64,000 bases of DNA from Saccharomycodes ludwigii. Lineage: Eukaryota; Ascomycota; Saccharomycetes; Saccharomycodales; Saccharomycodaceae. Both the position numbers and the translations under genes were made by a program. This document shows, one piece after another, positions 20,447 through 29,919 of this stretch (position 1 is its first letter; each line of letters starts with the position of its first letter). Under the pieces are notes generated by a model. That model did no database searches. It had not been told where the DNA came from and saw nothing but the letters and a program-made list of their open reading frames with translations. The stretch spans positions 2,225,682 through 2,289,681 of the forward strand of contig NC_060201.1 in NCBI RefSeq assembly GCF_020623625.1, read 5' to 3'.

Positions 20447-21085
20447 ATGGGAAGAGGGAGGGGGAAGGGTTATAGAGGAATGATAATCATTATTATTAGT
20501 AGCCAATAAGGAATGGAGGAAAAATAGAATATCTTGCGGTTACTTGAAAAAGATTATAGTATCGGACTAGTAGCAGACCAAACACGAGTCTTTCAAGCTG
20601 AAGGCAATTAATGCTGAATGTTAAGGTCACAATAGTTTGAAACATATAACAAATGCTTAAGATAAGTGAAACTATACAAGCAAACATCGTCACTTAAAGG
20701 AAAAACTTTAATCCACACAAAACGTATAAGATTCAAAAAAAACAAAACTCGGAATAACCCGCATTATGCGGACAAACTAAATTAGACATATATTTGTGTT
20801 CTACGTATTTTATATATCCAGCCACGTGCTGTACTCCAAACGAGTAACATACGTTATTTTGTAAATTTATAAAATCTTTTCATGTATATAAAAAAAAAAA
20901 AAAAAAAAAAAGCATTTTGATTAAACAGCAGAAAATTTGCACCAGGCATAACCCCCAAACCATTTAAAAACCTTCAACTATTGCATAAAAAACAGCTGCG
21001 CCAAGCACAACTTTAAGTGGCTAAAAAAATATAAAAAAAAAAAAAAAAATTTAAACCTAACTGCACCAATGAAAACTAAAAAAAC
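20447..21085. other. Intergenic region after GAS3
   Basis: A 639-base gap between convergent genes (GAS3 and the microprotein gene). It contains ATCGGACTAG at 20561-20570, the 13-base palindrome CCGCATTATGCGG at 20759-20771, a CACGTG at 20823-20828 and A-runs near 20889-20911 and 21033-21049. An open frame at 20496-20693 (-) has no protein-like conservation that I can recognise. Confidence 0.45.
20759..20771. promoter_or_regulatory. 13-base palindrome CCGCATTATGCGG
   Basis: This is a perfect inverted repeat of CCGCAT around one T, equivalent to CCG-N7-CGG, in otherwise AT-rich DNA. That geometry suits a zinc-cluster dimer. It lies 313 bases past the GAS3 stop and more than 300 bases beyond the 3' end of the microprotein gene, so no target promoter is obvious. 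It could be chance. Confidence 0.3.
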
Positions 21086-21229
21086 CTAATAATTTAAGTT
21101 GACGTGTGATTTCTTGGCAACCATGTACTTTTCATTTTTAGCTTGCTCAGATTTGTTAAACAAATAGATCAAACCAATACCGCCAATAACAGCTTTTGGG
21201 GAAAAGGACATCTTTAAAGTTTGAATCAT
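21086..21229 (-). CDS. 47-residue single-pass membrane microprotein, unknown family
   Basis: I do not recognise this gene. The frame encodes 47 residues: a short amphipathic start MIQTLKMSFSPK, one hydrophobic segment AVIGGIGLIYLF (about residues 13-24), then a basic hydrophilic tail ending in VNLNY. Support for its being real: the codons are those favoured in well-expressed yeast genes (GGT, ATT, TTG, AAG, GTC, CAC, TAC, AAC). The 60 bases before the ATG are also unusually rich in CAA/ACA and lack T-runs, like a leader of an abundant mRNA. The size and layout (basic amphipathic start, one helix, charged tail) resemble small subunits of the mitochondrial inner membrane, but I cannot match it to any known subunit. 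A second in-frame Met at residue 7 is an alternative start. Confidence 0.65.
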   Translation of the reverse strand: MIQTLKMSFSPKAVIGGIGLIYLFNKSEQAKNEKYMVAKKSHVNLNY

Positions 21230-22560
21230 TTTTATTTTAATTTGGTTGATTGTAGTTTGTTAGTTGTTGTTTCTATTTAAATCGTATGATATATTACTAT
21301 CTAGAGCTTAGAAAGACTTTGTTTTGGTTAGTGTATCTTTTGATAATAAACATAAGAGGATAGAATTAGATGAGAGAAAAAAGAAAAAGTTGATAAAGTA
21401 ATTTGTAATTAAGTCGACTTTTAATAATTTTATGTCCCATTTATATACTTTTTTAATTTGCTATTACCATTCTCTTGTTTTCAGTTATTTTCATTTCAGA
21501 CAACTTCTTTTTTTTTTTTTTTTTCTTTTCTTTTTACTAAACCATTTGTGTTCTAGTCGTTTACTAAAGAAAAAAAAGAAAAGAAAAAAGGAAAAATGAA
21601 TAAAAGATTATCAGCATGTAGTTACTATAAAAGAAAAAAAAAAAAAAAAAAAATATCACTTGATTTAAAAGTGGAAGAACAAGGTCAAGCAGAATATTAA
21701 TATTCTGAAACAAAAAAAAACACAAATATAACCATACGAAAGGTATATAATAGAATAAAAAGGAAATATTACCTACAATCGCACTAATTAAAATATAAAT
21801 GTCAGTACTAAACGAATTATGTGAATTTACATTTGCTTTTATCAGTACACTCTTGTTGAGAAAATATTCCGTTTTTAATTCTTTTTCTCTGGCGTCGTTT
21901 AATGACAGCGTATAAAATTATTCGTACAAAAAATATTATTTTTAATATATTCCACTATTTTTTTTTTTAAGTATCAATAATAATAAATTCAACAAAAAGA
22001 AAAAAAAAAAAAAAAACTAATAAATAGGTACAGAAATAGAAATGAGAAGGAGTTAAGCATTTTAAAAAAAAAAAAAACATATATTGACGTTTGTAATGAA
22101 AGAATTTGATACCCCTTTGAAGATTTAAAATCTAGACCGGAGAAACCCAGCTTTGTATATAGTATAACAAGAAATTCATCGTCGTTTATCTTTACTATAG
22201 AAAAACTTATCTATACAATAACCATTATTATTTCTTAAAGTTTCCTATTTTCCATTTCTTTAGTTATAAACGCATATAATGGGATTAAAAAAAAAAAAGA
22301 AAAAAAGAAAAGATAGCGATAAAAAAAAAAAAAAAAATTATATAGCCAACGTACACTCAGACTTTGAAGAACAGATAATCTTAGTAACTAGAAAATAAAT
22401 TTTAAAAAAAACATATGATAAAAGGTAGAAAAAAAATAAGACCAGAAATAAATTTAAAACTAAAACTAAAATCAAAACTAAAACTAAAAATAGAAAGAAA
22501 AAAGAAAAGAAAAGAAAGGGGGGGGGAATATATATATATATATATATATAGAAGCGTCGT
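21230..22560. other. Long intergenic region microprotein gene / SKY1
   Basis: A 1331-base gap. The first 250 bases should be the microprotein promoter (a TATATAA-like element on the minus strand near 21433-21440). The remainder is A/T-rich with many A- and T-runs, an imperfect AAACTA repeat near 22455-22488, a G run at 22518-22526 and (TA)n at 22529-22550. It includes the SKY1 3' flank. No tRNA or snoRNA features were found. Confidence 0.45.
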
Positions 22561-25278
22561 TTAAAACTTGTTGCATTGACAAGCCCAGCCTGGAATATCT
22601 TCTCCGGTGCCATACAAGTTTCTATCCTTCAAAATACTATTTTCCATTCCCAACGCATCTTTTAACCATGGATGGTTAACCATACCGCCAGCATCAGCCC
22701 TTAGTTTTGGATCAATAATTAACATTGGGTTTAAAAAATCGCTGATTTCTTTAGCTTCCCTTTCGCTGTAATGATACTTTTCAATAAAAACGTTATAAAG
22801 AGGCCAAAAATTAAGTTTTTCAATATGCCTTAGCGATCCATCTCTGGTGAAAATGCTCTTCGAATATTTACCGTTTTTCCTCATGTCCTCGGGGAAATCA
22901 CCAATTAGTTCCATGATTTGGGCAACATGATCATCATCTTTCCTATAATTGGCCCCTGATAAAGGTTCGAAAAGTAAATCGCCGGTTAATAGTTCAAAAA
23001 TCATACAGGCAACAGACCACACGTCGCAAGCACACCCCCATTGGTAACCGATGATGGCTTCTGGTGACCTGTATTCTCTTGTTTGGATTGAATTGGTGAA
23101 GTGTTGATCAACCCAACATCCATTACCCATGTCTGCAATTTTAACACTGATCAAATGGCTATTGTTCAATTCGGAAACGCTATTATCGTTCCTTGTTTTT
23201 TGTCTAGCCATATTGCCAATCTTGTTTAAAGGGTCAGGTGTACCGTTCAAATCAACACTAGAGAGTGATTCAACCAAGTCATTTTGTTGTTGTGAATTTT
23301 TTTCTTTGGTTATCTCGTTATTATTCTTACTGGTAACATCAACCTTGTTAGTTCTCTCACAGAAAGTGTTGTAAGTGACATTTCTATTGTTACAATTGTT
23401 GGTAGATTGTGTATTATTACTAGTAGCGGAAGCAGCAGCCATATTACTGTTAATACTGTCCTTAGTGGTGCTAGTATCACCATTTTTTGTATTAAAAATA
23501 TCATTACGGCTGGTGCTATCCTGGTTACCCCTATTACTATTATGATTGTTACTAATAGTAGTAGTAGTAGCATTCAGAATATAGTTCGTATTATTGTCAT
23601 TATCCTCATTAGTGCCCTGGTTACAATGATTAACACTACTGATACTATTATTATTATTGTTATTATTACTATTATCCAGTAGTGATGAGGATGTTGATGG
23701 CTTAACGGAACCTAAAAACTTTTGTTTCATTTCCTGAAAGTTTGCACTGGACAAAGGTGATGGTAGAGGTTGCGAGCTTGTTAAAATAGTTTTCCTTCTT
23801 GGCCTTCTACCGATGGGAATCATTTGTTGGGGTTTTTTTAATGATGACGAATGTTCATGATTAATATTGTTATTTTCTACATCTTTCACTGCACAACTAT
23901 TAATATCTGAAATAATTGGATGCTTGTTGGCTCGTCTCTGCTGTTTCCTTTCTTTATCTTGCAATTCAACCATCCTAACAATCTCTTCTACATCGCCAAT
24001 TTCCATTAACACGTTTTCTGGTTTTATATCGGTGTGAATAATGCCACATTCTCTATGCAAATAATCCAAAGCTAACAATAATTGTTTGGCTATTTGTTTA
24101 ACATAAATAATAGGAATACCATTGTGCTTATATTTCTTAATTAATGATAAAAGATTCTCCCCCAACACTTCAAAAACCATACAGATATGTTCGCCATTTA
24201 TACCACTATGTGTAAAAGAGTCTAGTAGGCACATGACATGCTTGGCTCCAGGATGCGATTTACCATCCATTTTAATAATTTCCAAATTAGTTTCTGCAAC
24301 AGATTTTAATAAATCAATTTCATCTGCAGCAGCTTCACTGAATAAATTATTGCTACGGACAATTTTCATTGCCACGTGTGTATTTTTAAAGGTATCTTTA
24401 GCTAACCAAACTGTGCTGAAATGGCCCCAACCCAACTTACGTTCCAAAATGTAGCGATTTTTCTTATAATATTCTCCGATAAAAGCTGGGTGATAGCCAC
24501 CTGGTTTATATTCTTTGATATTCTCTTCAGTTTTTTCATCAACAGGTTCTAGGTCTTCTTCTTCTTCTTCTTCTTCTTCATCATCATCTCCTTCTTCCTC
24601 TTTTTTTTCTTTTTCTTGTTTAGCATCATTATTTCTATTTTCATAACTATAATTTTTATTTGCAGTGATATCATAACGGTGTTTTGAATTATTTTTTATG
24701 TTATTAACATTAGAATGGCTTTCTTGCATAGATTGAATATTTTGATTTACAGGAACCAATCTATCAGTGCTACTGGATTTTAAACGAGCTTGAAAATTAT
24801 TAAAATTTTCATCGCCACTTAATTCATCCGATTCAGATTCACTGTTGTATTGAATTTGCGATAATTTTACCTTTTTTTCATTATCCAATAAAGTACTGGT
24901 AATAATACTTTTTGTACTAGTTAAAATATCAGAATTTGATGTTTCAATTGAAGATAATTGACTTTGTTTCTTTTTTAACGCTTGAGATAATTTTGATGAT
25001 TTTGGTGGTGACTTCCGTTTAGCCATGTTTTCTCTGGTAAACAATACATTTCTAGAGTTCCCTAAATCACAGATACACTTGTTTGAATCAGATAAAGACG
25101 TTTTTTTTTTCAATGCCGATTTTGGCCGGATAATTGGTTGTTGTGGTGATGGTGATGGTGGCGTACTTTTCGTATTAGCGGGAGGAGTAATGTATGTCTC
25201 GTTAGTGTTTGAACTAGTGGCAGAAGTAGAGTTACTGCTATGTGGTGGATTTAGATTTATGAAAAAGGAAGAATTCAT
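22561..25278 (-). CDS. SKY1: Sky1, SR-protein kinase (SRPK family)
   Basis: The 905-residue kinase has the split layout of SRPKs. An N-terminal acidic region contains a run of Asp/Glu (about residues 230-247). The first lobe then starts at LERKLGWGHFSTVWLAKD (about residues 277-294), with catalytic IIHTDIKPENVL (D417). A long Asn/Ser/Thr-rich spacer covers about residues 440-690. The second part has ADMGNGCW in place of DFG and the activation segment SIQTREYRSPEAIIG, typical of SRPK. It closes with LDPKLRADAGGMVNHPWLKD (here IDPKLRADAGG). Sky1 phosphorylates RS/SR dipeptides, for example in Npl3, controlling nuclear import. It is larger than S. cerevisiae Sky1 (about 742) because of the N-terminus and spacer. 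The SR-like protein gene lies 615 bases upstream on the same strand. Confidence 0.96.
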   Translation of the reverse strand: MNSSFFINLNPPHSSNSTSATSSNTNETYITPPANTKSTPPSPSPQQPIIRPKSALKKKTSLSDSNKCICDLGNSRNVLFTRENMAKRKSPPKSSKLSQALKKKQSQLSSIETSNSDILTSTKSIITSTLLDNEKKVKLSQIQYNSESESDELSGDENFNNFQARLKSSSTDRLVPVNQNIQSMQESHSNVNNIKNNSKHRYDITANKNYSYENRNNDAKQEKEKKEEEGDDDEEEEEEEEDLEPVDEKTEENIKEYKPGGYHPAFIGEYYKKNRYILERKLGWGHFSTVWLAKDTFKNTHVAMKIVRSNNLFSEAAADEIDLLKSVAETNLEIIKMDGKSHPGAKHVMCLLDSFTHSGINGEHICMVFEVLGENLLSLIKKYKHNGIPIIYVKQIAKQLLLALDYLHRECGIIHTDIKPENVLMEIGDVEEIVRMVELQDKERKQQRRANKHPIISDINSCAVKDVENNNINHEHSSSLKKPQQMIPIGRRPRRKTILTSSQPLPSPLSSANFQEMKQKFLGSVKPSTSSSLLDNSNNNNNNNSISSVNHCNQGTNEDNDNNTNYILNATTTTISNNHNSNRGNQDSTSRNDIFNTKNGDTSTTKDSINSNMAAASATSNNTQSTNNCNNRNVTYNTFCERTNKVDVTSKNNNEITKEKNSQQQNDLVESLSSVDLNGTPDPLNKIGNMARQKTRNDNSVSELNNSHLISVKIADMGNGCWVDQHFTNSIQTREYRSPEAIIGYQWGCACDVWSVACMIFELLTGDLLFEPLSGANYRKDDDHVAQIMELIGDFPEDMRKNGKYSKSIFTRDGSLRHIEKLNFWPLYNVFIEKYHYSEREAKEISDFLNPMLIIDPKLRADAGGMVNHPWLKDALGMENSILKDRNLYGTGEDIPGWACQCNKF

Positions 25279-25893
25279 CTAGTAGTTTTCTTTTTCTTTT
25301 TCTTCTTTTGTTTTTCTTCTTTCGTTTTTGGTTCTTAGTTTTTGTTTCTAGTTTTCTCCCTCTTTCTTTTTAATTTTAACTTTATTGAAAGTCAGCTTTA
25401 TATTGCGTGAAAAGGGGATAATAAATGCGATAGTAATAAAATTATAGAAAGAAAAAAAAAAAAAAATATTGGAGCAAATTATAAAAAAAATAAAAATAAA
25501 AAATTGGCAATGGTGGTGGTGATATATTGAAACGGAGAATGTTTTGGTTTCTTATAGCAAATCGGGCACAATGACGTTAAGTCATATTATTTCCACTACA
25601 AGCACACGCACACGCACACGCACACGCACGTGACATCTACCTTTGGCCTGTTTTGGTTTTGAAATCCATAAAACTTCCCGGGAATTAACGGATGTTTTCG
25701 CTTTATTCCTTTTTTCCTGTCTTTTCCTCTAATTCATTTCTCAAACAACTTTCTGTACAAATAAACAATAATAATAAAAAAAAAAAAAATATATATACAA
25801 AAACATACATATCTACATACAAAAAATTAAAAATACAATTTGTCTTTGATACACACATATTTATATAACATTTCTTGTTTCTTTACACCCCAC
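25279..25893. other. Intergenic region SKY1 / SR-like gene
   Basis: A 615-base gap that holds the SKY1 promoter and the 3' flank of the SR-like gene. It contains a (CACACG)n microsatellite at about 25600-25630 running into CACGTGAC (25627-25634), a site type bound by Cbf1 or other bHLH factors, about 350 bases upstream of SKY1. An A-run and ATATATA lie near 25778-25796. Confidence 0.55.
25600..25634. promoter_or_regulatory. (CACACG)n repeat ending in a CACGTGAC E-box
   Basis: Several CACACG units are followed by GCACGTGAC. GTCACGTG on the other strand is the full Cbf1 consensus. The location in the SKY1 promoter is clear; the factor is inferred from motif identity only. Confidence 0.45.
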
Positions 25894-27225
25894 TCATTCG
25901 TATGGTTGGACTGGCGCCGGTTGTTCTTCTTGTAGTTCATATTCAGAATCTCTAGCAGGTGGCATTTCTTCATTATAATCACCACCATAATTTCTCGATG
26001 AAGAATAAGATCCATTAATATTAGAAGACGCATGTGCAGGGGGTGGAATAGCAGAAGAGGATGAAGCGGTATTATAATAGTATGGTTCTTGTTGGTAGTA
26101 TTCGTTTCCCCTATAATTTTCATTACTATAAGGATAACTACCACCACGACTATTGCTGTAACCACCACCTCTACTACTATAACCACCACTTCTAGCACCT
26201 CTGGATTGTGGGCCATAAGCATTAAAACGATATCCATTACCCCTAGCACCGTAACTTCCACCTCTGCTGATACCGTTATGATATCCACCACGATAACTAC
26301 CGCCGCGGAATCCACCTCTTGATCCACCTCCTCTGCCACGATATCCATAACTACCGCCCCTTTGTGAATAGCCCCCTGGGAAACGTGAATGTTGTTGTGG
26401 CATTGAACGGAATGATGGCATTACCATACCAGGTTGTCTTGGTTCAGATTTTGCCCATTCAACACTCAATAAAAAGGCTGGGTCATATTCAAATGGATTT
26501 CTGTCTAATTCATTTAGAGCTTTTTCTGCATCTTCATAGTGTTCAAATTGAACGAAGGCATATGGTCTGGAATAAATACTTCTTGGAGGCGGAATATCAA
26601 TTCTTAAGATTTTACCGAATTTTTCAAAAATAGGAGCCAACTCTCTTGCACGAATTTCTCTTGGAAAACCGGCAACATATAAGCAGTTCTTGGGTGACAA
26701 TTGTTCATTAGCGTTTGCTAATGGTTGAATAGTATGGGCCTGGTCTTGATGGTGTTCATGTTCTGATTCTGAAATATGTTGTTCTCTTTGTTGTATTTGT
26801 TCTGTGTGGCCATATTCCTGTTGTTCTTGTTGTTCTTGTTGCTGTTGTTGTTGTTCTTGTTGCTGTTCTTGTTGTTGTTCTTGTTGTTGTTGTTGTTGTT
26901 CTTGTTGCTGTTGTTCTTGTGGTGGCTGTTCTGGTTGCTGTTGTTTTTCTTCTTGTGGTGGTTGTTCTGGTTCTTGTGGCGGTTGTTCTTGCTGTTCTTG
27001 TTCTTGTGGTGGTTGTTCTGTTTGCTGTTGTTCTGTTTGCTGTTGTTCTGGTTGCTGTTGTTCTGGTTGCTGTTGTTCTTGTGCTTGTTCTTCTTGTGCT
27101 TGTTCTTCTTCTGCTTGTTCTTCTTGTTGTTGCTGAGGTTCCCTAACTGTACTCATTTCGGTTGAACCTTCTGTGGCTGCTGCTGGTGGTGGTGGTGGCA
27201 CCTTTTGATTTAATTCTTCACTCAT
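25894..27225 (-). CDS. SR/RGG-type RNA-binding protein with one RRM, Srp1-like
   Basis: 443 residues in three parts. Residues about 25-145 are almost pure Gln/Glu/Pro (QEEQ, PPQEQ repeats, encoded by CAA/CAG-rich DNA). One RRM covers about residues 178-262, with RNP2 LYVAGF and RNP1 RPYAFVQF. From about residue 285 a Gly/Arg/Ser/Tyr region contains SRGG, RGG and GSYR units. The RRM pieces IRARELAPIFEKFGKI, IDIPPPRS, YSRPYAFVQFE and LSVEWAK resemble, from memory, the RRM of S. pombe Srp1 and RRM1 of animal SRSF proteins more than any S. cerevisiae RRM. The overall layout (Q/E-rich start, RRM, SRGG tail) also recalls Npl3, but the second RRM of Npl3 is absent. It is likely a nuclear mRNA-binding, splicing or export factor. 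S. cerevisiae has no gene between SKY1 and GUA1. The neighbour SKY1 encodes the kinase that phosphorylates such tails. Confidence 0.85.
   Translation of the reverse strand: MSEELNQKVPPPPPAAATEGSTEMSTVREPQQQQEEQAEEEQAQEEQAQEQQQPEQQQPEQQQTEQQQTEQPPQEQEQQEQPPQEPEQPPQEEKQQQPEQPPQEQQQQEQQQQQQEQQQEQQQEQQQQQQEQQEQQEYGHTEQIQQREQHISESEHEHHQDQAHTIQPLANANEQLSPKNCLYVAGFPREIRARELAPIFEKFGKILRIDIPPPRSIYSRPYAFVQFEHYEDAEKALNELDRNPFEYDPAFLLSVEWAKSEPRQPGMVMPSFRSMPQQHSRFPGGYSQRGGSYGYRGRGGGSRGGFRGGSYRGGYHNGISRGGSYGARGNGYRFNAYGPQSRGARSGGYSSRGGGYSNSRGGSYPYSNENYRGNEYYQQEPYYYNTASSSSAIPPPAHASSNINGSYSSSRNYGGDYNEEMPPARDSEYELQEEQPAPVQPYE
26810..27140 (-). repeat. Gln/Glu/Pro-coding CAA/CAG-CCA-GAA low-complexity repeat
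   Basis: This stretch of the SR-like gene is an imperfect trinucleotide repeat that reads as TTG/CTG-rich DNA on the plus strand. It encodes long Gln runs broken by Glu and Pro. The opposite strand has long open frames of Leu, Cys or Val with no biological look. The tract length is likely to vary between strains. Confidence 0.85.
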
Positions 27226-27459
27226 ACTGAACAGTCTTAAAAGCCAATGAAACTACTGTTTTATGATTTTTAATTTGTTTTTAAATAAAAATGTTAGATT
27301 TCTATTATTTTGAGTGATTATTAATTAATAAAAGGAAAAGAAAAAAAAATAAAATAATTATATAACCAAAACTTTCCAATAATCTTCATGTGAATAACAA
27401 AAAAAACAGAAAACCCATCCCTTTCGCTGGGGGGGGGGGGAAAAAAAGTGTTTATTCTA

Positions 27460-27616
27460 TGTTAGGGCATATTCCCGTCGTACAAAATGCAAATTTGCTA
27501 CAAGACCATTTTATATATAAGATTAGCGACCGCATAATACAAAAGTTCCGGTAAAAGAAAAATAACAGTCCGATACCGGGTAATAACCCACACAACAAAT
27601 TATTTCAACGCAGTTT
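27460..27616 (+). repeat. 157-bp dispersed repeat, copy A
   Basis: From TGTTAGGGCATAT to CGCAGTTT this is nearly identical to 35120-35276 in the same orientation. Positions 27478-27616 (139 bases) match copy B without a difference, and the only mismatches form a 5-base cluster at 27473-27477. Inside are a TATA-like TATATATAA and a Reb1-type site CCGGGTAA. There is no coding frame and no tRNA A/B box. It starts TG, but I find no matching CA end or target-site duplication. Both copies sit between divergent genes. It could be a small mobile-element relic or a copied promoter module; the family is unknown. Confidence 0.85.
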
Positions 27617-27838
27617 TTAAACATTGTTCAATTTCACATTTTAGCACTTTGCACAAAAATATAATTACTGATAACTATTAATAGATAATGAGCTAATGAA
27701 TTCTAATATAAAATGTCCCTTTGCAGACAGATAAAAAACCAAATAAAGATAGCCAAAATTATTCAAGATATACCCTCATTTAATTCTTACAAAAATAATG
27801 ATAGCGATAGTGATAATAGTAAAGGAGTCACCTCCGTT

Positions 27839-27846
27839 CCGGGTAA
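27839..27846 (-). promoter_or_regulatory. Reb1-type site (TTACCCGG) upstream of GUA1
   Basis: CCGGGTAA on the plus strand equals TTACCCGG, the general regulatory factor Reb1 consensus. It is about 470 bases upstream of GUA1 and outside the dispersed repeat, so this promoter has two such sites. Confidence 0.5.
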
Positions 27847-28317
27847 TGCCGTTCAGCAAAATGGAAACTTTTAACGGCATTTCCGAAACAAAAAAAGAAA
27901 AAAAAAAAAAAGAAAAAAAAAAAAAAAACTGGAAAATTGAATAAAAATACATCACTCGATACGATATCACATTCAATCAAATCGTTTCTTTTTTTTTTTA
28001 TTTTTTTTTTTTTTTTTTTTCAAATTAAAATTAAAAGTTCGAAATCTCTAACCCAGTTAGTATAAATGTATATTAAATCAAATTGAAAAAAGATAAGAAA
28101 AAAACAAAAAAAAAAAAAAAAAAAAAAAAAAATTTATAATATATATATTGAAATAAAAAATTGTTTTTCTGATGATACAACCTGTATTTGTAAATTTTAC
28201 CTTATGCTCTATTTTCAATTCTTTAGTCTCAATTCATTACCTCAAATAGATTAAATTCTATAGTCTATTTCACAAAAATAACAAGAAACAAACAACTGAA
28301 ATAAAAACCGACCCATA

Positions 28318-29919
28318 ATGAGTGAAAACAAAGCAGCCTCAAGCACCTCCGTTGCTGAAGTTTCCAAAGTTTTTGATACAATTTTAGTCTTAGATTTTGG
28401 TTCCCAGTATTCTCATCTAATCACCAGGAGATTAAGAGAATTTAATGTCTACGCTGAGATGTTACCATGTACCCAAAAAATCTCCGAACTAACATGGAAA
28501 CCAAAGGGTGTCATCCTTTCTGGTGGCCCATATTCCGTCTATGCAGAAGGTGCACCACACGTGGACCACGATGTTTTCAAATTAGATGTTCCAATATTGG
28601 GGATTTGTTACGGTATGCAAGAGTTAGCCTGGATTAACGGCAAGAATGTTGCTCGTGGTGAAAAGAGAGAATATGGTCCAGCTACTTTACATGTTGTCGA
28701 TAAATCTTCCCCATTGTTTGAAGGTGTTGATAATTCCATTGTTTGGATGTCACACGGTGATAAATTGAATGGTTTACCAACAGGTTTCAAGACCATTGCT
28801 ACTTCTAATAACTCTCCATATTGTGGTATTGCTTCTGAGACTAAACCCATCTATGGCATTCAATTTCATCCAGAAGTCACACATAGTGCAAAAGGTAAAA
28901 TCTTACTAAAAAATTTTGCTATCAACATTTGTAAAGCTAGTCAAAACTGGACTATGGAAAACTTTATTGATACTGAAATTAATAGAATTAGAACTATTGT
29001 TGGACCAACTGCTGAAGTTATTGGTGCAGTTTCTGGCGGTGTTGATTCTACCGTTGCAGCTAAACTAATGAAGGAAGCCATTGGCAACAGATTCCATGCT
29101 ATTATGGTTGATAACGGTGTTTTGAGAATGAATGAGGCTGAAAATGTTAAAAAAAACTTGGGTGAAGGTTTAGGTATTAATTTAACAGTTATTGATGCTT
29201 CTGAAGAATTCTTGACCAAACTAAAGGGTGTTACTGATCCAGAAAAAAAAAGAAAGATTATTGGAAACACTTTTATCCATGTTTTTGAAAGAGAAGCTGA
29301 AAGAATTAAACCAAAGGATGGCGATGAAATCGAATTTCTATTACAAGGTACCTTATATCCTGATGTTATTGAATCTATTTCCTTCAAGGGACCATCTCAA
29401 ACTATCAAGACACATCACAACGTTGGCGGTTTGTTAGATAACATGAAATTGAAATTAATTGAACCATTAAGAGAATTATTTAAAGACGAAGTTAGACATT
29501 TGGGTGAATTGCTGGGGATTCCTCATGATTTGGTCTGGAGACATCCTTTTCCAGGTCCAGGTATTGCAATTCGTGTTTTAGGTGAGGTTACTAAGGAACA
29601 AGTTGCTATTGCCAGAAAGGCAGATTACATCTACATTGAAGAAATCGTTAATGCCGGTTTGTACGATAAAATTTCCCAAGCATTTGCTTGTTTATTACCA
29701 GTTAAATCCGTGGGTGTCATGGGTGACCAAAGAACTTATGAGCAAGTTATTGCTTTAAGAGCTATTGAAACCACTGATTTCATGACTGCTGATTGGTTCC
29801 CCTTCGAACATGGCTTTTTAAAAAAGGTTGCTTCTAGAATTGTGAATGAAGTTGACGGTGTTGCTAGAGTTACATATGATATTACTTCTAAACCACCAGC
29901 TACCGTTGAATGGGAATAA
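28318..29919 (+). CDS. GUA1: GMP synthase (glutamine-hydrolysing)
   Basis: Final step of guanine nucleotide synthesis: XMP + ATP + glutamine to GMP. The class I glutamine amidotransferase domain (about residues 18-210) has the nucleophile in GICYGMQE (C97) and the His-Glu pair in IQFHPEVTH. The ATP pyrophosphatase domain has the PP-loop SGGVDS at residues 239-244. The C-terminal dimerisation domain contains [17 protein letters not shown] and ends PPATVEWE, the canonical terminus. The length of 533 agrees with the family (about 525). Codon usage is biased to the preferred yeast set (GGT, GTT, ACC, AAG), as expected for an abundant enzyme. It follows the SKY1 region as YMR217W does. Confidence 0.98.
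   Translation: MSENKAASSTSVAEVSKVFDTILVLDFGSQYSHLITRRLREFNVYAEMLPCTQKISELTWKPKGVILSGGPYSVYAEGAPHVDHDVFKLDVPILGICYGMQELAWINGKNVARGEKREYGPATLHVVDKSSPLFEGVDNSIVWMSHGDKLNGLPTGFKTIATSNNSPYCGIASETKPIYGIQFHPEVTHSAKGKILLKNFAINICKASQNWTMENFIDTEINRIRTIVGPTAEVIGAVSGGVDSTVAAKLMKEAIGNRFHAIMVDNGVLRMNEAENVKKNLGEGLGINLTVIDASEEFLTKLKGVTDPEKKRKIIGNTFIHVFEREAERIKPKDGDEIEFLLQGTLYPDVIESISFKGPSQTIKTHHNVGGLLDNMKLKLIEPLRELFKDEVRHLGELLGIPHDLVWRHPFPGPGIAIRVLGEVTKEQVAIARKADYIYIEEIVNAGLYDKISQAFACLLPVKSVGVMGDQRTYEQVIALRAIETTDFMTADWFPFEHGFLKKVASRIVNEVDGVARVTYDITSKPPATVEWE

Larger units (their letters stand above)
27226..28317. promoter_or_regulatory. Divergent promoter SR-like gene / GUA1
   Basis: A 1092-base region between divergent start codons. 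It contains a 12-base G run at 27429-27440, one copy of the 157-bp dispersed repeat (27460-27616), two Reb1-type sites CCGGGTAA (27576-27583 and 27839-27846), and several A- and T-runs. No RNA gene was recognised. The open frame at 27776-27976 (-) is low-complexity. Confidence 0.55.

Noticed and set aside
25827-26348. 173-residue minus-strand frame overlapping the SR-like gene tail
   Set aside because: A shifted reading of the Gly/Arg/Ser-coding region, rich in Val, Ile and Met, without a recognisable domain.
26804-27165. Long plus-strand frames rich in Leu, Cys or Val opposite the SR-like gene
   Set aside because: They are antisense readings of the Gln-coding repeat. All frames of such a trinucleotide repeat stay open, and no family resemblance exists.
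27460-27616. Reading the 157-bp repeat as a complete solo LTR
   Set aside because: It begins TG and has a TATA-like element, but there is no matching CA end, no target-site duplication and it is shorter than usual yeast LTRs. Left as an unclassified dispersed repeat.
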